Below are positions 48,101 to 59,653 of a DNA stretch of 64,000 nucleotides, piece by piece. The translations under genes and the position numbers were made by a program. The stretch is from Lophius americanus. Lineage: Eukaryota > Chordata > Actinopteri > Lophiiformes > Lophiidae. The stretch spans positions 2,295,001-2,359,000 of the forward strand of contig JBBDHG010000124.1 in assembly GCA_037951165.1 (NCBI GenBank), given 5' to 3'. A model generated the notes under the pieces. The model was not told where the DNA came from and did no database searches. It worked only from the letters and a program-made list of their open reading frames with translations. Numbering within the stretch: the stretch's first letter is position 1; every line of letters starts with the position of its first letter.

Positions 48101-51100
48101 AGACCAGCACAGAGACCAGTACAGAGACCAGTACAGAGTCCAGCACAAAGACCAGCACAAAGACCAGCACAGAGACCAGTACAGAGACCAGTATAGAGAC
48201 CAGCACAGAGACCAGCACAGAGACCAGTACAGAGTCCAGCACAAAGACCAGCACAGAGACCAGTACAGAGACCAGCACAGAGACCAGCACAAAGACCAGC
48301 ACAGAGACCAGTACAGAGAACAGCACAGAGTCCAGTACAGAGTCCAGCACAGAGTCCAGTACAGAGTCCAGTACAGAGTCCAGCACAAAGACCAGCACAG
48401 AGACCAGTACAGAGTCCAGCACAAAGACCAGCACAAAGACCAGCACAGAGACCAGTACAGAGAACAGCACAGAGACCAGTACAGAGTCCAGTACAGAGTC
48501 CAGCTCAGAGACCAGTACAGAGACCAGTACAGAGACCAGTACAGAGTCCAGCACAAAGACCAGCACAGAGACCAGCACAGAGACCAGTACAGAGTCCAGC
48601 ACAAAGACCAGTACAGAGACCAGCACAGAGACCAGCACAAAGACCAGCACAGAGACCAGTACAGAGAACAGCACAGAGTCCAGTACAGAGTCCAGCACAG
48701 AGTCCAGTACAGAGTCCAGTACAGAGTCCAGCACAAAGACCAGCACAGAGACCAGTACAGAGTCCAGCACAAAGACCAGCACAAAGACCAGCACAGAGAC
48801 CAGTACAGAGACCAGTAAAGAGACCAAGACAGAGACCAGCACAGAGACCAGTACAGAGACCAGCACAGAGACCACTACAGAGACCAGTACAGAGTCCAGT
48901 ACAGAGACCAGTACAGAGACCAGTACAGAGACCAGTACAAAGTCCAGTACAGAGACCAGTACAGAGACCAGCACAGAGACCAGTACAGAGTCCAGCACAA
49001 AGACCAGTACAGAGACCAGCACAGAGACCAGTACAGAGACCAGCACAGAGAACACTACAGAGACCACTACAGAGACCAGTACAGAGTCCAGTACAGAGAC
49101 CAGCACAGAGACCAGTACAGAGACCAGTACAGAGTCCAGCACAGAGACCAGTACAGAGTCCAGTACAGAGTCCAGCACAAAGACCAGCACAGAGACCAGT
49201 ACAGAGACCAGTACAGAGTCCAGCACAAAGACCAGCACAGAGACCAGCACAGAGACCAGTACAGAGTCCAGCACAAAGACCAGCACAGAGACCAGCACAA
49301 AGACCAGCACAGAGACCAGCACAGAGAACAGCACAGAGACCAGTACAGAGACCAGCACAGAGACCAGTACAGAGACCAGTACAGAGACCAGCACAGAGAC
49401 CAGCACAGAGACCATTACAGAGTCCAGTACAGAGTCCAGTACAGAGTCCAGTACAGAGACCAGTACAGAGACCAGCACAGAGACCAGTACAGAGTCCAGC
49501 ACAAAGACCACTACAGAGACCAGCACAGAGACCAGCACAGAGACCAGCACAGAGACCAGTACAGAGTCCAGCACAGAGTTCAGCACAGAGACCAGCACAG
49601 AGACCAGCACAGAGACCAGTACAGAGTCCAGTACAGAGACCAGTACAGACTCCAGCACAAAGACCAGCACAGAGACCAGCACAGACACCAGCACAGAGTC
49701 CAGCACAAAGACCAGCACAGAGACCAGTACAGAGACAAGCACAGTACAGAGACCAGTACAGAGACCAGCACAGTACAGAGACCAGTACAGAGACCAGCAC
49801 AGAGACCAGTACAGAGACCAGCACAGAGACCAGTACAGAGACCAGCACAGTACAGAGACCAGTACAGAGACCAGCACAGAGACCAGTACAGAGACCAGCA
49901 CAGAGTCCAGCACAAAGACCAGCACAAAGACCAGCACAGAGACCAGTACAGACACCAGCACAGAGTCAAGCAAAAAGACCAGTACAGAGACCAGTACAGA
50001 GACCAGTAGAGAGACCAGCACAGAGTCCAGCACAAAGACCAGCACAAAGACCAGCACAGAGACCAGCACAGAGACCAGTACAGAGTCCAGTACAGAGACC
50101 AGTACAGAGACAAGCACAGAGACCAGCACAGAGACCAGTACAGAGTCCAGTACAGAGTCCAGTACAGAGTCCAGCACAAAGACCAGTACAGAGTCCAGCA
50201 CAGAGACCAGTACAGAGTCCAGTACAGGGTCCAGCACAAAGACCAGTACAGAGACCAGTACAGAGACCAGTACAGAGACCAGTACAGAGACCAGCACAGA
50301 GACCAGCACAAAGACCAGCACAGAGACCAGTACAGAGACCAGTACAGAGTCCAGCACAAAGACCAGCACAGAGACCAGTACAGAGACCAGCACAGAGACC
50401 AGCACAAAGACCAGCACAGAGACCAGTACAGAGTCCAGTACAGAGTCCAGTACAAAGACCAGCACAGAGACCAGTACAGAGACCAGTACAGAGTCCAGCA
50501 CAAAGACCAGCACAAAGACCAGCACAGAGACCAGTACAGAGACCAGTACAGAGACCAGCACAGAGACCAGCACAGAGACCAGTACAGAGTCCAGCACAAA
50601 GACCAGCACAGAGACCAGTACAGAGACCAGCACAGAGACCAGCACAAAGACCAGCACAGAGACCAGTACAGAGAACAGCACAGAGTCCAGTACAGAGTCC
50701 AGCACAGAGTCCAGTACAGAGTCCAGTACAGAGTCCAGCACAAAGACCAGCACAGAGACCAGTACAGAGTCCAGCACAAAGACCAGCACAAAGACCAGCA
50801 CAGAGACCAGTACAGAGAACAGCACAGAGACCAGTACAGAGTCCAGTACAGAGTCCAGCTCAGAGACCAGTACAGAGACCAGTACAGAGACCAGTACAGA
50901 GTCCAGCACAAAGACCAGCACAGAGACCAGCACAGAGACCAGTACAGAGTCCAGCACAAAGACCAGTACAGAGACCAGCACAGAGACCAGCACAAAGACC
51001 AGCACAGAGACCAGTACAGAGAACAGCACAGAGTCCAGTACAGAGTCCAGCACAGAGTCCAGTACAGAGTCCAGTACAGAGTCCAGCACAAAGACCAGCA

Positions 51101-53330
51101 CAGAGACCAGTACAGAGTCCAGCACAAAGACCAGCACAAAGACCAGCACAGAGACCAGTACAGAGACCAGTAAAGAGACCAAGACAGAGACCAGCACAGA
51201 GACCAGTACAGAGACCAGCACAGAGACCACTACAGAGACCAGTACAGAGTCCAGTACAGAGACCAGTACAGAGACCAGTACAGAGACCAGTACAAAGTCC
51301 AGTACAGAGACCAGTACAGAGACCAGCACAGAGACCAGTACAGAGTCCAGCACAAAGACCAGTACAGAGACCAGCACAGAGACCAGTACAGAGACCAGCA
51401 CAGAGAACACTACAGAGACCACTACAGAGACCAGTACAGAGTCCAGTACAGAGACCAGCACAGAGACCAGTACAGAGACCAGTACAGAGTCCAGCACAGA
51501 GACCAGTACAGAGTCCAGTACAGAGTCCAGCACAAAGACCAGCACAGAGACCAGTACAGAGACCAGTACAGAGTCCAGCACAAAGACCAGCACAGAGACC
51601 AGCACAGAGACCAGTACAGAGTCCAGCACAAAGACCAGCACAGAGACCAGCACAAAGACCAGCACAGAGACCAGTACAGAGAACAGCACAGAGACCAGTA
51701 CAGAGACCAGCACAGAGACCAGTACAGAGACCAGTACAGAGACCAGCACAGAGACCAGCACAGAGACCATTACAGAGTCCAGTACAGAGTCCAGTACAGA
51801 GTCCAGCACAAAGACCAGCACAGAGACCAGTACAGAGTCCAGCACAAAGACCAGCACAAAGACCAGCACAGAGACCAGTAAAGAGACCAAGACAGAGACC
51901 AGCACAGAGACCAGTACAGAGAACAGCACAGAGACCAGTACAGAGTCCAGTACAGAGTCCAGCACAAAGACCAGCACAGAGACCAGTACAGAGTCCAGCA
52001 CAGAGACCAGTACAGAGTCCAGCACAAAGACCAGCACAGAGACCAGTACAGAGTCCAGTACAGAGTCCAGTACAGAGACCAGCACAGAGTCCAGTTCAGA
52101 GTCCAGCACAAAGACCAGTACAGAGAACAGCACAGAGACCAGTACAGGGACCAGTACAGAGTCCAGCACAGAGACCAGCACAGAGACCAGTACGGAGACC
52201 AGTACAGAGTCCAGCACAAAGACCAGCACAGAGACCAGTACAGAGACCAGTACAAAGTCCAGTACAGAGACCAGTAAAGAGACCAGTACAGAGCCCAGTA
52301 CAGAGTCCAGCACAAAGACCAGCACAGAGTCCAGCACAGAGACCAGCACAGAGACCAGTACAGAGATCAGTACAGAGACCAGCACAGAGACCAGTACAGA
52401 GACCAGTACAGAGTCCATCACAAAGACCAGTACAGAGAACAGCACAGAGACCAGTACAGAGACCAGTACAGAGTGCAGCGCAAAGACCAGTACAGAGACC
52501 AGTACAGAGACCAGCACAGAGGCCACTACAGAGACCAGCACAGAGACCAGTACAGAGTCCAGCACAAAGACCAGCACAGAGACCAGTACAGAGACCAGCA
52601 CAGAGGCCACTACAGAGACCAGTACAGATACCAGTACAGAGTCCAGCACAAAGACCAGTACAGAGAACAGCACAGAGACCAGTACAGAGACCAGTACAAA
52701 GTCCAGTACCGAGACCAGTACAGAGACCAGTACAGAGACCAGTACAGAGTCCAGCACAAAGACCAGCACAGAGAACAGTACAGAGACCAGTACAAAGTCC
52801 AGTACAGAGACCAGTACAGAGACCAGTACAGAGACCAGTAATGAGTCCAGCACAAAGACCAGCACAGAGACCAGTACAGGGACCAGTACAGAGTCCAGCA
52901 CAGAGACCAGCACAGAGACCAGTACAGAGACCAGTACAGAGACCAGTACAGAGTCCAGCACAAAGACCAGTACAGAGAACAGCACAGAGTCCAGCACAAA
53001 GACCAGTACAGAGTCCAGTACAGGGACCAGTACAGAGTCCAGCACAGAGACCAGCACAGAGACCAGTACAGAGACCAGTACAGAGTGCAGCGCAAAGACC
53101 AGTACAGAGACCAGTACAGAGACCAGCACAGAGGCCACTACAGAGACCAGCACAGAGACCAGTACAGAGACCAGTACAGAGACCAGCACAGAGACCAGTA
53201 CAGAGACCAGCACAGAGACCAGCACAGAGACCAGTACAGAGACCAGCACAGAGACCAGTACAGAGACCAGTACAGAGACCATCACAGAGACCAGTACAGA
53301 GACCAGTACAGAGACCAGTACAGAGACTGC
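36140..53330. repeat. 17-kb megasatellite of a 12-bp unit (ACCAGYACAGAG)
   Basis: About 1,400 copies of ACCAGCACAGAG or ACCAGTACAGAG with frequent AAG, GTC, GAC and AACAG variants. A 17-bp variant carries an extra TACAG, giving AGCACAGTACAGAGACC. It recurs in clusters, often next to GAGACAAGCACAG, until about 49.85 kb and not beyond. The unit has no stop in any frame on either strand, so long frames of up to about 3,400 residues appear (Thr/Ser/Glu or Gln-Arg-Pro types on plus; Val-Leu-Val-Ser, Leu-Cys-Gly or Cys-Trp-Ser-Leu types on minus). The 5-bp insertions shift the frame repeatedly, there are no splice signals or flanking domains, and both strands are equally open. This argues for satellite DNA rather than a mucin gene. 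Confidence 0.96.
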
Positions 53331-53338
53331 TTCATCCA

Positions 53339-53380
53339 TAAGTCATCAAATCCTAATACTAATTAGGATTTGATGACTTA
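53339..53380. repeat. Perfect 19-bp hairpin at the right edge of the megasatellite
   Basis: TAAGTCATCAAATCCTAAT at 53339-53357 is followed by a 4-nt loop and its exact reverse complement at 53362-53380, only a few bases after the last 12-bp unit. Confidence 0.9.
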
Positions 53381-53385
53381 TTCCG

Positions 53386-53510
53386 CTAAGGTTACGTTCA
53401 CGCTTGCAGGTCTTGATGCTCAATTTCCGATTTTCTTTTTTGCTGAGATCCGATTTTTTTGTTTGTTGTTGTTTTTGCGTGGTTGTTCACATTATAATTA
53501 TATAATATCT
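53386..53510. mobile_element. Fragment resembling the end of a common fish DNA transposon
   Basis: GTTCACGCTTGCAGGTCTTG, then TGCTCAATTTCCGATTTTCT and a TGCTGAGATCCGATTTTTTTG phrase resemble a hAT-like non-autonomous element end frequent in teleosts. This is recognised from memory of the motif only. Confidence 0.35.
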
Positions 53511-53522
53511 TTGTTGGTTGAT

Positions 53523-53525
<3 letters not shown>

Positions 53526-53594
<69 letters not shown>
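53526..53594. repeat. (GA)n microsatellite
   Basis: About 68 bp of pure GA dinucleotide. Confidence 0.97.
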
Positions 53595-53596
<2 letters not shown>

Positions 53597-53599
53597 CCT

Positions 53600-54330
53600 G
53601 GATCTCCACTCTCACGGCGACACCTGCTGGACTGAATGATGATTTCACCTTTTTAAATGTGGCCTCTGAAAACAATGTGACACTCTATGTCATGCTGCTC
53701 AACGCGCTTTTACTCACTATTATCATTTATATTTATGTTTTATCGTTATCGTTATAATCATTAGTTGATAATGATGATTCTATCGTTTTTCTTGAATATT
53801 AAAAACGTGGCGTCGTGCAAAATCCGTTTTTGTTGTTTTAATCGGCGACCTCTCCCATGAACATTCACTGGAAGGTTTTTGATTGACCGTTTAATGTCAA
53901 CTGTTTGTGCTGTTATGCCTGTTGGAAGCGACACTCACTTCTTCAATCGCTTCTATTCCTCTTCACTGTCGCTACCTTTCTTGAAAAAAGAACAGTCTGC
54001 TTCCTGCATAAAAAAAAAAAAAAAAAAAGGAGGGGGGGAGGGCCCTGAGTTCACACAGAGGAACGCAAATTTAATTTAGATATTACAAACATGCATGGGA
54101 ACAGTCTGCCAGCCTGGTAATAATAGTCGTATCTTTCAGATACAAGGATGTAGCGTGAGAAGAGATGAGACTGGGAGGAAATACCAGAACAGCGTTTGCT
54201 CCACTGGTGACAGAAGCTCAGACTGAGCTGTAGAAAGTTATTTTCCAACATCTTTTACCTCTGAGAACGATTCATCGTCCCCACTAACCTGTAACAACAG
54301 TTACACCTTTACAGGGAGAAGGGGGGGGGG
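53600..54330. other. No gene recognised
   Basis: AT-rich intergenic sequence with poly(A) at about 54011-54028 and a short G run at about 54322-54334. No exon is supported. Confidence 0.4.
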
Positions 54331-54339
54331 GGGGCAGAG

Positions 54340-54500
54340 TGACAGAGAGAGAGAGAGAGGGAAAGAGAGAGAGAGAGGGAGAGAGAGAGAGAAAGAAAGA
54401 GAGTGACAGAGAGAGAGAGATTGAAAGAGAGAGAGAAAAAGAGAGTGACAGAGAGAGAGAGAGAGTGACAGAGAGAGGGAGTGAAAGAGAGAGAGAATAT
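54340..54500. repeat. Imperfect GA-rich repeat
   Basis: GAGAGAGAGAGAGTGACA-type units repeated about eight times with AAAG interruptions. Confidence 0.9.
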
Positions 54501-54889
54501 GAGAAAAACCTTCATTAACTGTGAAATTCTCGACATAGTGCTGATTGCTAGAATATGCTTATGTGACTTCCATTTATTTATAAGACCATTGAATATGTAT
54601 TATTATTACTCTTATCATTGTTCTTCTTCTTATTATTATTGTTGTGGCGGTGAGAATGACCTCCAGGATGTTCCCTTATCGTTACTTGCTTCACACAGGT
54701 CAGCAACTTCATCATAATTACATAAATGATCATTTGGAAGAGGGAAAAAAATATTTCAATTAAATGTAAAAGTACGAACAATTCAGGCCAGAAGGACCTT
54801 TTCTGCGTCTTCCTCAGAACACCAATATCTTCCTCTAGATTCTGAAATATATATAAATATAAGTGTTTTGATCACTTTAATATATTTAA

Positions 54890-55075
54890 GTGTTCTACCC
54901 ACTCATACCACTCATAAGCTCAGCACCATGGGTGATCGGGCCTTCTGTTTTGCTGCCCCTCGTCTGTGGAATGCCCTCCCTGACCATCTGAGGGCTCCAC
55001 AGACAAACAATTCTCAAACAGAACGACTGGCCAAAGATTTAAATAAATCTCTAAAAAGAGAGGAATGAATAAAAC
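54890..55075 (+). mobile_element. Non-LTR retrotransposon ORF2 C-terminal fragment
   Basis: It encodes STMGDRAFCFAAPRLWNALP followed by DHLRAP and a Lys-rich end. This is the conserved C-terminal signature of several fish LINE reverse transcriptases (MGDRAF, AAPRLWN, LP, LR). It ends in AAATAAATCTC. The 5' part is absent. Confidence 0.8.
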
Positions 55076-55079
55076 ATAT

Positions 55080-55550
55080 CAGAATAAATTATAAATGATC
55101 TATCCTTCAATATGTGCACGCTTTTATTATACTGGATATGTAGATCCAAAGAAAACACCGAGGGCCTAACGGTAAAGAAAGATAAATAAAGGTCAGAGGT
55201 CATTGCTCCACTATTCCAAAGCATCATGAATGTTTTTCCGCTGTTCCGCTTCCGGGACCAGAATCGAGAGGAAAACCCTCAATCCGGGCGCAGGAAGTGT
55301 TCCTCTACTTCCCCTTTTTCAAACATTGCAATTCTTCTTTTCATCACAGCTATGATTTTGTGGTTCGTTGGGCTGGAAAGAACGTCATATCACGGCTTTG
55401 GTGTCCGTGTGACAATTTGACTTTGATGTCTTTGTAATGTGTAAATGGGGGAAACTGAGTCGGGTTATTCCTTCCTCCCACACTCACAGAACATGAATAT
55501 AGGTGACCTGATGGCTCGAAAGTTTGAATGTTTGTTTATCTCTGGGCCGG
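55080..55550. other. No gene recognised
   Basis: Unique-looking sequence with only short frames on either strand. Confidence 0.4.
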
Positions 55551-55554
55551 TCCC

Positions 55555-55630
55555 GCGGTGAGAACCCTTTCTCTCATCCAATGACAGCTGGGATAGGCTC
55601 CAGCCCATCTGCCACCCCGATCAGGATCAG
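55555..55630 (+). mobile_element. LINE/SINE tail fragment
   Basis: CCAATGACAGCTGGGATAGG, then CTCCAGC and CACCCCGATCAGGATCAGAC closely resemble the very common fish retroelement tail ending in GGATAAGCGGT. The class is uncertain. Confidence 0.55.
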
Positions 55631-55689
55631 ACGTTAAAGAAGCTGATGGAACCTTTTCATACATTTGTTATAACAGTAAGAACTTCCAA

Positions 55690-57035
55690 CCGTCTCTCAG
55701 GGCCTCCGGCGTCTTTCCAGAGTCTGTCCGGAGTCTGTCCCTAGTCTTTTCGGAGTCTGTCCGGAGTCTGTCCCTAGTCTTTCTGGAATCTTTCCAGTTT
55801 GTCAAGAGTTTTTCCAGAGTTTGTCCCTAGTGTGTCTGGAGTCTGTCCGGAGTCTGTCCCTAGTCTTTCCTGAATCTTTCCAGTTTTTCAAGAGTCTGTC
55901 CCTAGTCGTTCCGGAATCTTTCCAGTCGTTCAAGAGTCTGTCGCTAGTCGTTCCGGAATCTTTACAGTCGTTCAGGAGTCTGGCCCTAGTCGTTCCGGAA
56001 TCTTTCCAGTCGTTCAAGAGTCTGTCGCTAGTCGTTCCGGAATCTTTCCAGTCGTTCAAGAGTCTGTCGCTAGTCGTTCCGGAATCTTTCCAGTCGTTCA
56101 AGAGTCTGTCGCTAGTCGTTCCGGAATCTTTCCAGTCTTTCAAAAGTCGGTCCGGAGTCTGTCCCTAGTCTTTCCGGAGTCAGTCCGGAGTATGTCCCTA
56201 GTCTTTCCGGAATCTTTCCAGTCTGTCAAGAGTCTGTCCGGAGTCTGTCCAGAGTCTTTCCAGAGTCTGTCCCTAGTCTTTTCGGAGTCTGTCGCTAGTC
56301 TTTCCAGAATCTTCCCAGTTTGTCAAGAGAAAAAAAAGAAACGTCCCTAGTGTGTCTGGAGTCTATCCGGAGTCTGTCCCTAGTCTTTCCCGAATCTTTC
56401 CAGTTTTTCAAGAGTCTGTCCCTAGTCGTTCCGGAATCTTTCCAGTCGTTCAAGAGTCTGTCGCTAGTCGTTCCGGAATCTTTCCAGTCGTTCAAGAGTC
56501 TGTCGCTAGTCGTTCCGGAATCTTTCCAGTCGTTCAGGAGTCTGTCCCTAGTCGTTCCGGGAACTTTCCAGTCGTTCAAGAGTCTGTCCCTAGTCGTTCC
56601 GGAATCTTTCCAGTCTTTCAAAAGTCGGTCCGGAGTCTGTCCCTAGTCTTTCCGGAGTCAGTCCGGAGTATGTCCCTAGTCTTTCCGGAATCTTTCCAGT
56701 CTGTCAAGAGTCTGTCCGGAGTCTGTCCAGAGTCTTTCCAGAGTCTGTCCTAATTCTGTCCCTAGTCCTTTCGGAGTCTGTCGCTAGTCTTTCCGGAATC
56801 TTCCCAGTTTGTCAAGAGAAAAAAAAGAAATGTCCCTAGTGTGTCTGGAGTCTATCCGGAGTCTGTCCCTAGTCGTTCCGGAATCTTTCCAGTCGTTCAG
56901 GAGTCTGTCCCTAGTCGTTCCGGAAACTTTCCAGTCGTTCAAGAGTCTGTCCCTAGTCGTTCCGGAATCTGTCCCTAGTCGTTCCGGAGTCAGTCCGGAG
57001 TCTGCTCGGAGTCCTTCCGGAGAACAACTTGGGTC
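55690..57035. repeat. 42-bp minisatellite with shorter subunits
   Basis: The core unit GTCGTTCCGGAATCTTTCCA plus GTCGTTCAAGAGTCTGTCCCTA repeats with period 42 in several blocks, separated by shorter GGAGTCTGTCC units. Larger blocks are duplicated: the CTTCCCAGTTTGTCAAGAGA segment with its A-rich spacer occurs at about 56311 and 56800, 489 bp apart. Both strands are open with a 14-residue period; no gene is implied. Confidence 0.93.
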
Positions 57036-57085
57036 GGTTGGTGTTTCATGAATAAGATGGACTCTGTTGTAGCTCTTTGTTGTGA

Positions 57086-57091
57086 GTTTAT
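57086..57091 (-). terminator. Possible polyadenylation signal of a minus-strand transcript
   Basis: AATAAA on the minus strand followed by CTCACAACAAAGAGC. It could end a very long zdhhc5 3' UTR or belong to a repeat; weak evidence. Confidence 0.15.
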
Positions 57092-57289
57092 TATCAATCC
57101 TCCGGCACCACATACAAACATACGTCCACGCACACACAGTTATATGTACAGGACATGTATCGGCCATCTTTTGAACTTCCCCACCCCACCCCAACCCGAT
57201 CAAACACAACGAAAAACAATATTAGCAGAAAATCTGCCCTTAGAATACAGCAAATTAATAAAAAAAAAAGAAATGTAAAGAAACGCTGA

Positions 57290-57760
57290 CTCAGACATTA
57301 GTCTTCCTGTCGACTTTGTTTCGTGTGCTTCTTTTATGTCACAACAAGTTGAATGATGGGAAATGCGGTCCAGGGTTGAAGTCTGCCATCACAGTCACTA
57401 ACAAATAACCTGTCTGTCACACCAATTACATCCTAGTTTCACGTCTGACTGCATTCAAATGAGGAATAAACAAAAGTCAGTATGTTAGACTTAGTCGCTT
57501 ATTTGATGACGATAAGAAATAAACCAAAAAAAAGGTTTAAAATGTTGCAACTTCATTGATCAACTCAGATTTTTTTTTTTTTTATGGGTTCAGTTATAAA
57601 CGCACTTTTTTGAACTAACCCTTGTTTGAATGCGTGACGTCACTCAGCGCATGTGAAATGATGCGCAAATGTCCGAAATCAGGATAAAACCTAAATACCT
57701 TCCAATGTCCCCGATTGAGAAGTGATGAGTATTTTCTCATATTGCGAGAATTGAGAGATA
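57290..57760. other. No gene recognised
   Basis: AT-rich sequence with no supported exon or repeat. Confidence 0.4.
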
Positions 57761-57765
57761 TTTCG

Positions 57766-57839
57766 AGAGTTATTCCACTTAATAAGACTCTAATATGAAT
57801 CAAACCTCATATTAGAGTCTTATTAAGTGGAATAACTCT
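57766..57839. repeat. Perfect 33-bp hairpin
   Basis: The left arm 57766-57798 (starting AGAGTTATTCCACTTAATAA) and the right arm 57807-57839 are exact reverse complements, separated by only 8 nt (ATCAAACC). Confidence 0.92.
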
Positions 57840-57844
57840 TTTTT

Positions 57845-57960
57845 TTCTATCTCCAAAAGGGGTCGGGTCCCCCTTCCACGTTCCGCTGCCGCGTTTGTAC
57901 AGTCGCCTAAAATGGACGAACTGAAATCTGGCTCCAGAAAGACTTTTTTCCCCTTTTTTT
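57845..57960. repeat. Possible teleost interspersed repeat
   Basis: CTCCAAAAGGGGTCGGGTCC, then CGTTTGTACAGTCGCCTAAA and ATGGACGAACTGAAATCTGG resemble a phrase (TACAGTAGCCCAAAATGGAC) that I recall in many fish genomes. The class is unknown. Confidence 0.4.
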
Positions 57961-57964
57961 TTAT

Positions 57965-58495
57965 GTTCACCCCTTTGAAGCCAACGAAGAAGATTATGAG
58001 TAAGTTGCAGCTGGGTAACGATTTTGTGTTTCGACAAATAGAGGATCGTACGTATTATTTAGCTGACGAAAAAGCAACGCCGCTTTAAATCTCCCTGTCA
58101 AAGACTAGAAAACATGAAGACACAAAGATGAAAGAAGGCGGAAAAGACATCAAAACGAGGACAAACATTGGTCTGGACTTTCCTGAATCCTAATTCCTGA
58201 TGGGGGAGGTTCACTGTTGACGCAAAAGGTAATTTTCGCAAAACGTAATTTTAGCTTTCGTTATAAAGGTGGTGGTGTTTTTTATATTTACGAGGTTGGT
58301 CTCGGAAAAACAAAGATTCTCCTGAATCTTTCTCCCTATAAGACCAATCCCGTACACCAAATAAATGCTAACCAGTAACAGATAGTTTTATCAGCTAGCG
58401 AAGCAGCTAACAACTGTTAGCCATGAAACGCTACATACCAAATAAACCAAATCCAAGATGGCGCCCCATAAGTACCTGGACTGTACTTATATATT
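57965..58495. other. No gene recognised
   Basis: No supported exon, RNA gene or known repeat in this interval. Confidence 0.4.
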
Positions 58496-58497
58496 GC

Positions 58498-58793
58498 TTT
58501 TCTAGTCTGCGCAACCACTCAAGGCGCTTTTACAACACGAGTCGGCATTCACCCGTTCACGATGACATTCATACATGATTAAAGAGGCTGCCATGAAAGG
58601 CGCCACACGCTAATCGGGAGCGGTAACCATTCACGCCATCATTCACACACCAATGGAGCAACCATTTGGAGAGACTCGGGGGTTCAGTTTCTTGCTCGAG
58701 GACACTGAGATATGGACTGCAGGGGCCGGGGATCGAACCCCGACCCTTCATGTTAAGAGGATGGCTGCTCCACCAACTGAGCCCCACTGTACG
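58498..58793 (-). mobile_element. tRNA-derived SINE, best-preserved copy
   Basis: Read on the minus strand it starts with an A-box-like GGGGCTCAGTTGGTGGAGC and has a perfect B box within GGGGTTCGATCCCC. It continues through the TCCTCGAGCAAGAAAC block and ends with GCGCCTTGAGTGGTTG. The internal Pol III promoter arrangement identifies it as a SINE; older copies are at 6405 and 18975. Confidence 0.85.
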
Positions 58794-58799
58794 TACTGC

Positions 58800-59289
58800 G
58801 CCTTTAAATCTCAAACCTTGTCGTAATCTGCAGCTGAACCATCGAATGAGTAAATTAAAGAAGAAACGGACAACCGGCCTCCCAAGTCTTTGCCGCCACG
58901 CACCATAATGTAAAATCTAGCCGCGGACTCCACCGACACAGAATCGTTTGACACCAGTTTCCCATACAAAAATACAAAAACAACAACAAAAAAAAAAAAA
59001 ATGGTTTGTGTGTTATTCTTTTTAATAACGTCTTCAGCACCTTCAAAGGAGTTTTACACTAACCTGCAGAGCAGGGGGCATGTCGCCGTCTGAGAAAAAA
59101 AGAGGTATTAAGGCCACTGAAGGCAAAATACACATCCGGATATTGATTTTATTCTCACACATATCTTTTCTGTTAAAACAACATTAAATTATTAGCCACA
59201 TTTGTTTTTTCCCCCTCTCTTTTCTATCGTCTTTTCTTGTTCAAAAAAAGAAAAAAAAATTGGACTTTTTCTTGACTGTACTTCCACAG

Positions 59290-59290
<1 letters not shown>
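58800..59290. other. No gene recognised
   Basis: AT-rich intergenic sequence with short homopolymer tracts. Confidence 0.4.
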
Positions 59291-59407
<117 letters not shown>

Positions 59408-59653
59408 CCACTGAATATGGAGTCTGACTGTCGCACGTGAGGCGCTCAGAAGTCTCAGGGTTCTGAGGTCGTCTTCTGTCGTGGCTGATGGCGGAAGTAC
59501 GCCAAGCGTAGGTGGAGATCCAGATACGGGGATTTTAAAGTTAAAGGCTTGCAGGTGGGCCGACCCTTTAATGACCCCTCAGCTCCTTGAAGAAGGGATT
59601 CATTGTCCCGACATGATTGATACGGATGAGCCGATGATTTACGTTTAAGGTGT

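Noticed and set aside
36140..53330. CRISPR-like array
   Set aside because: The repeats are directly adjacent 12-bp units without unique spacers, in an animal genome.
43038..53339. A 3,433-residue minus-strand open frame of Val-Leu-Val-Ser repeats
   Set aside because: It is the translation of the 12-bp satellite, shifts repeat type at each 5-bp insertion, has equally open counterparts on the plus strand, and has no splice sites or flanking domains.
58730..58795. Functional tRNA gene suggested by the B box
   Set aside because: The A and B boxes belong to a SINE body; no cloverleaf with acceptor stem can be formed and the family has other copies in the window.
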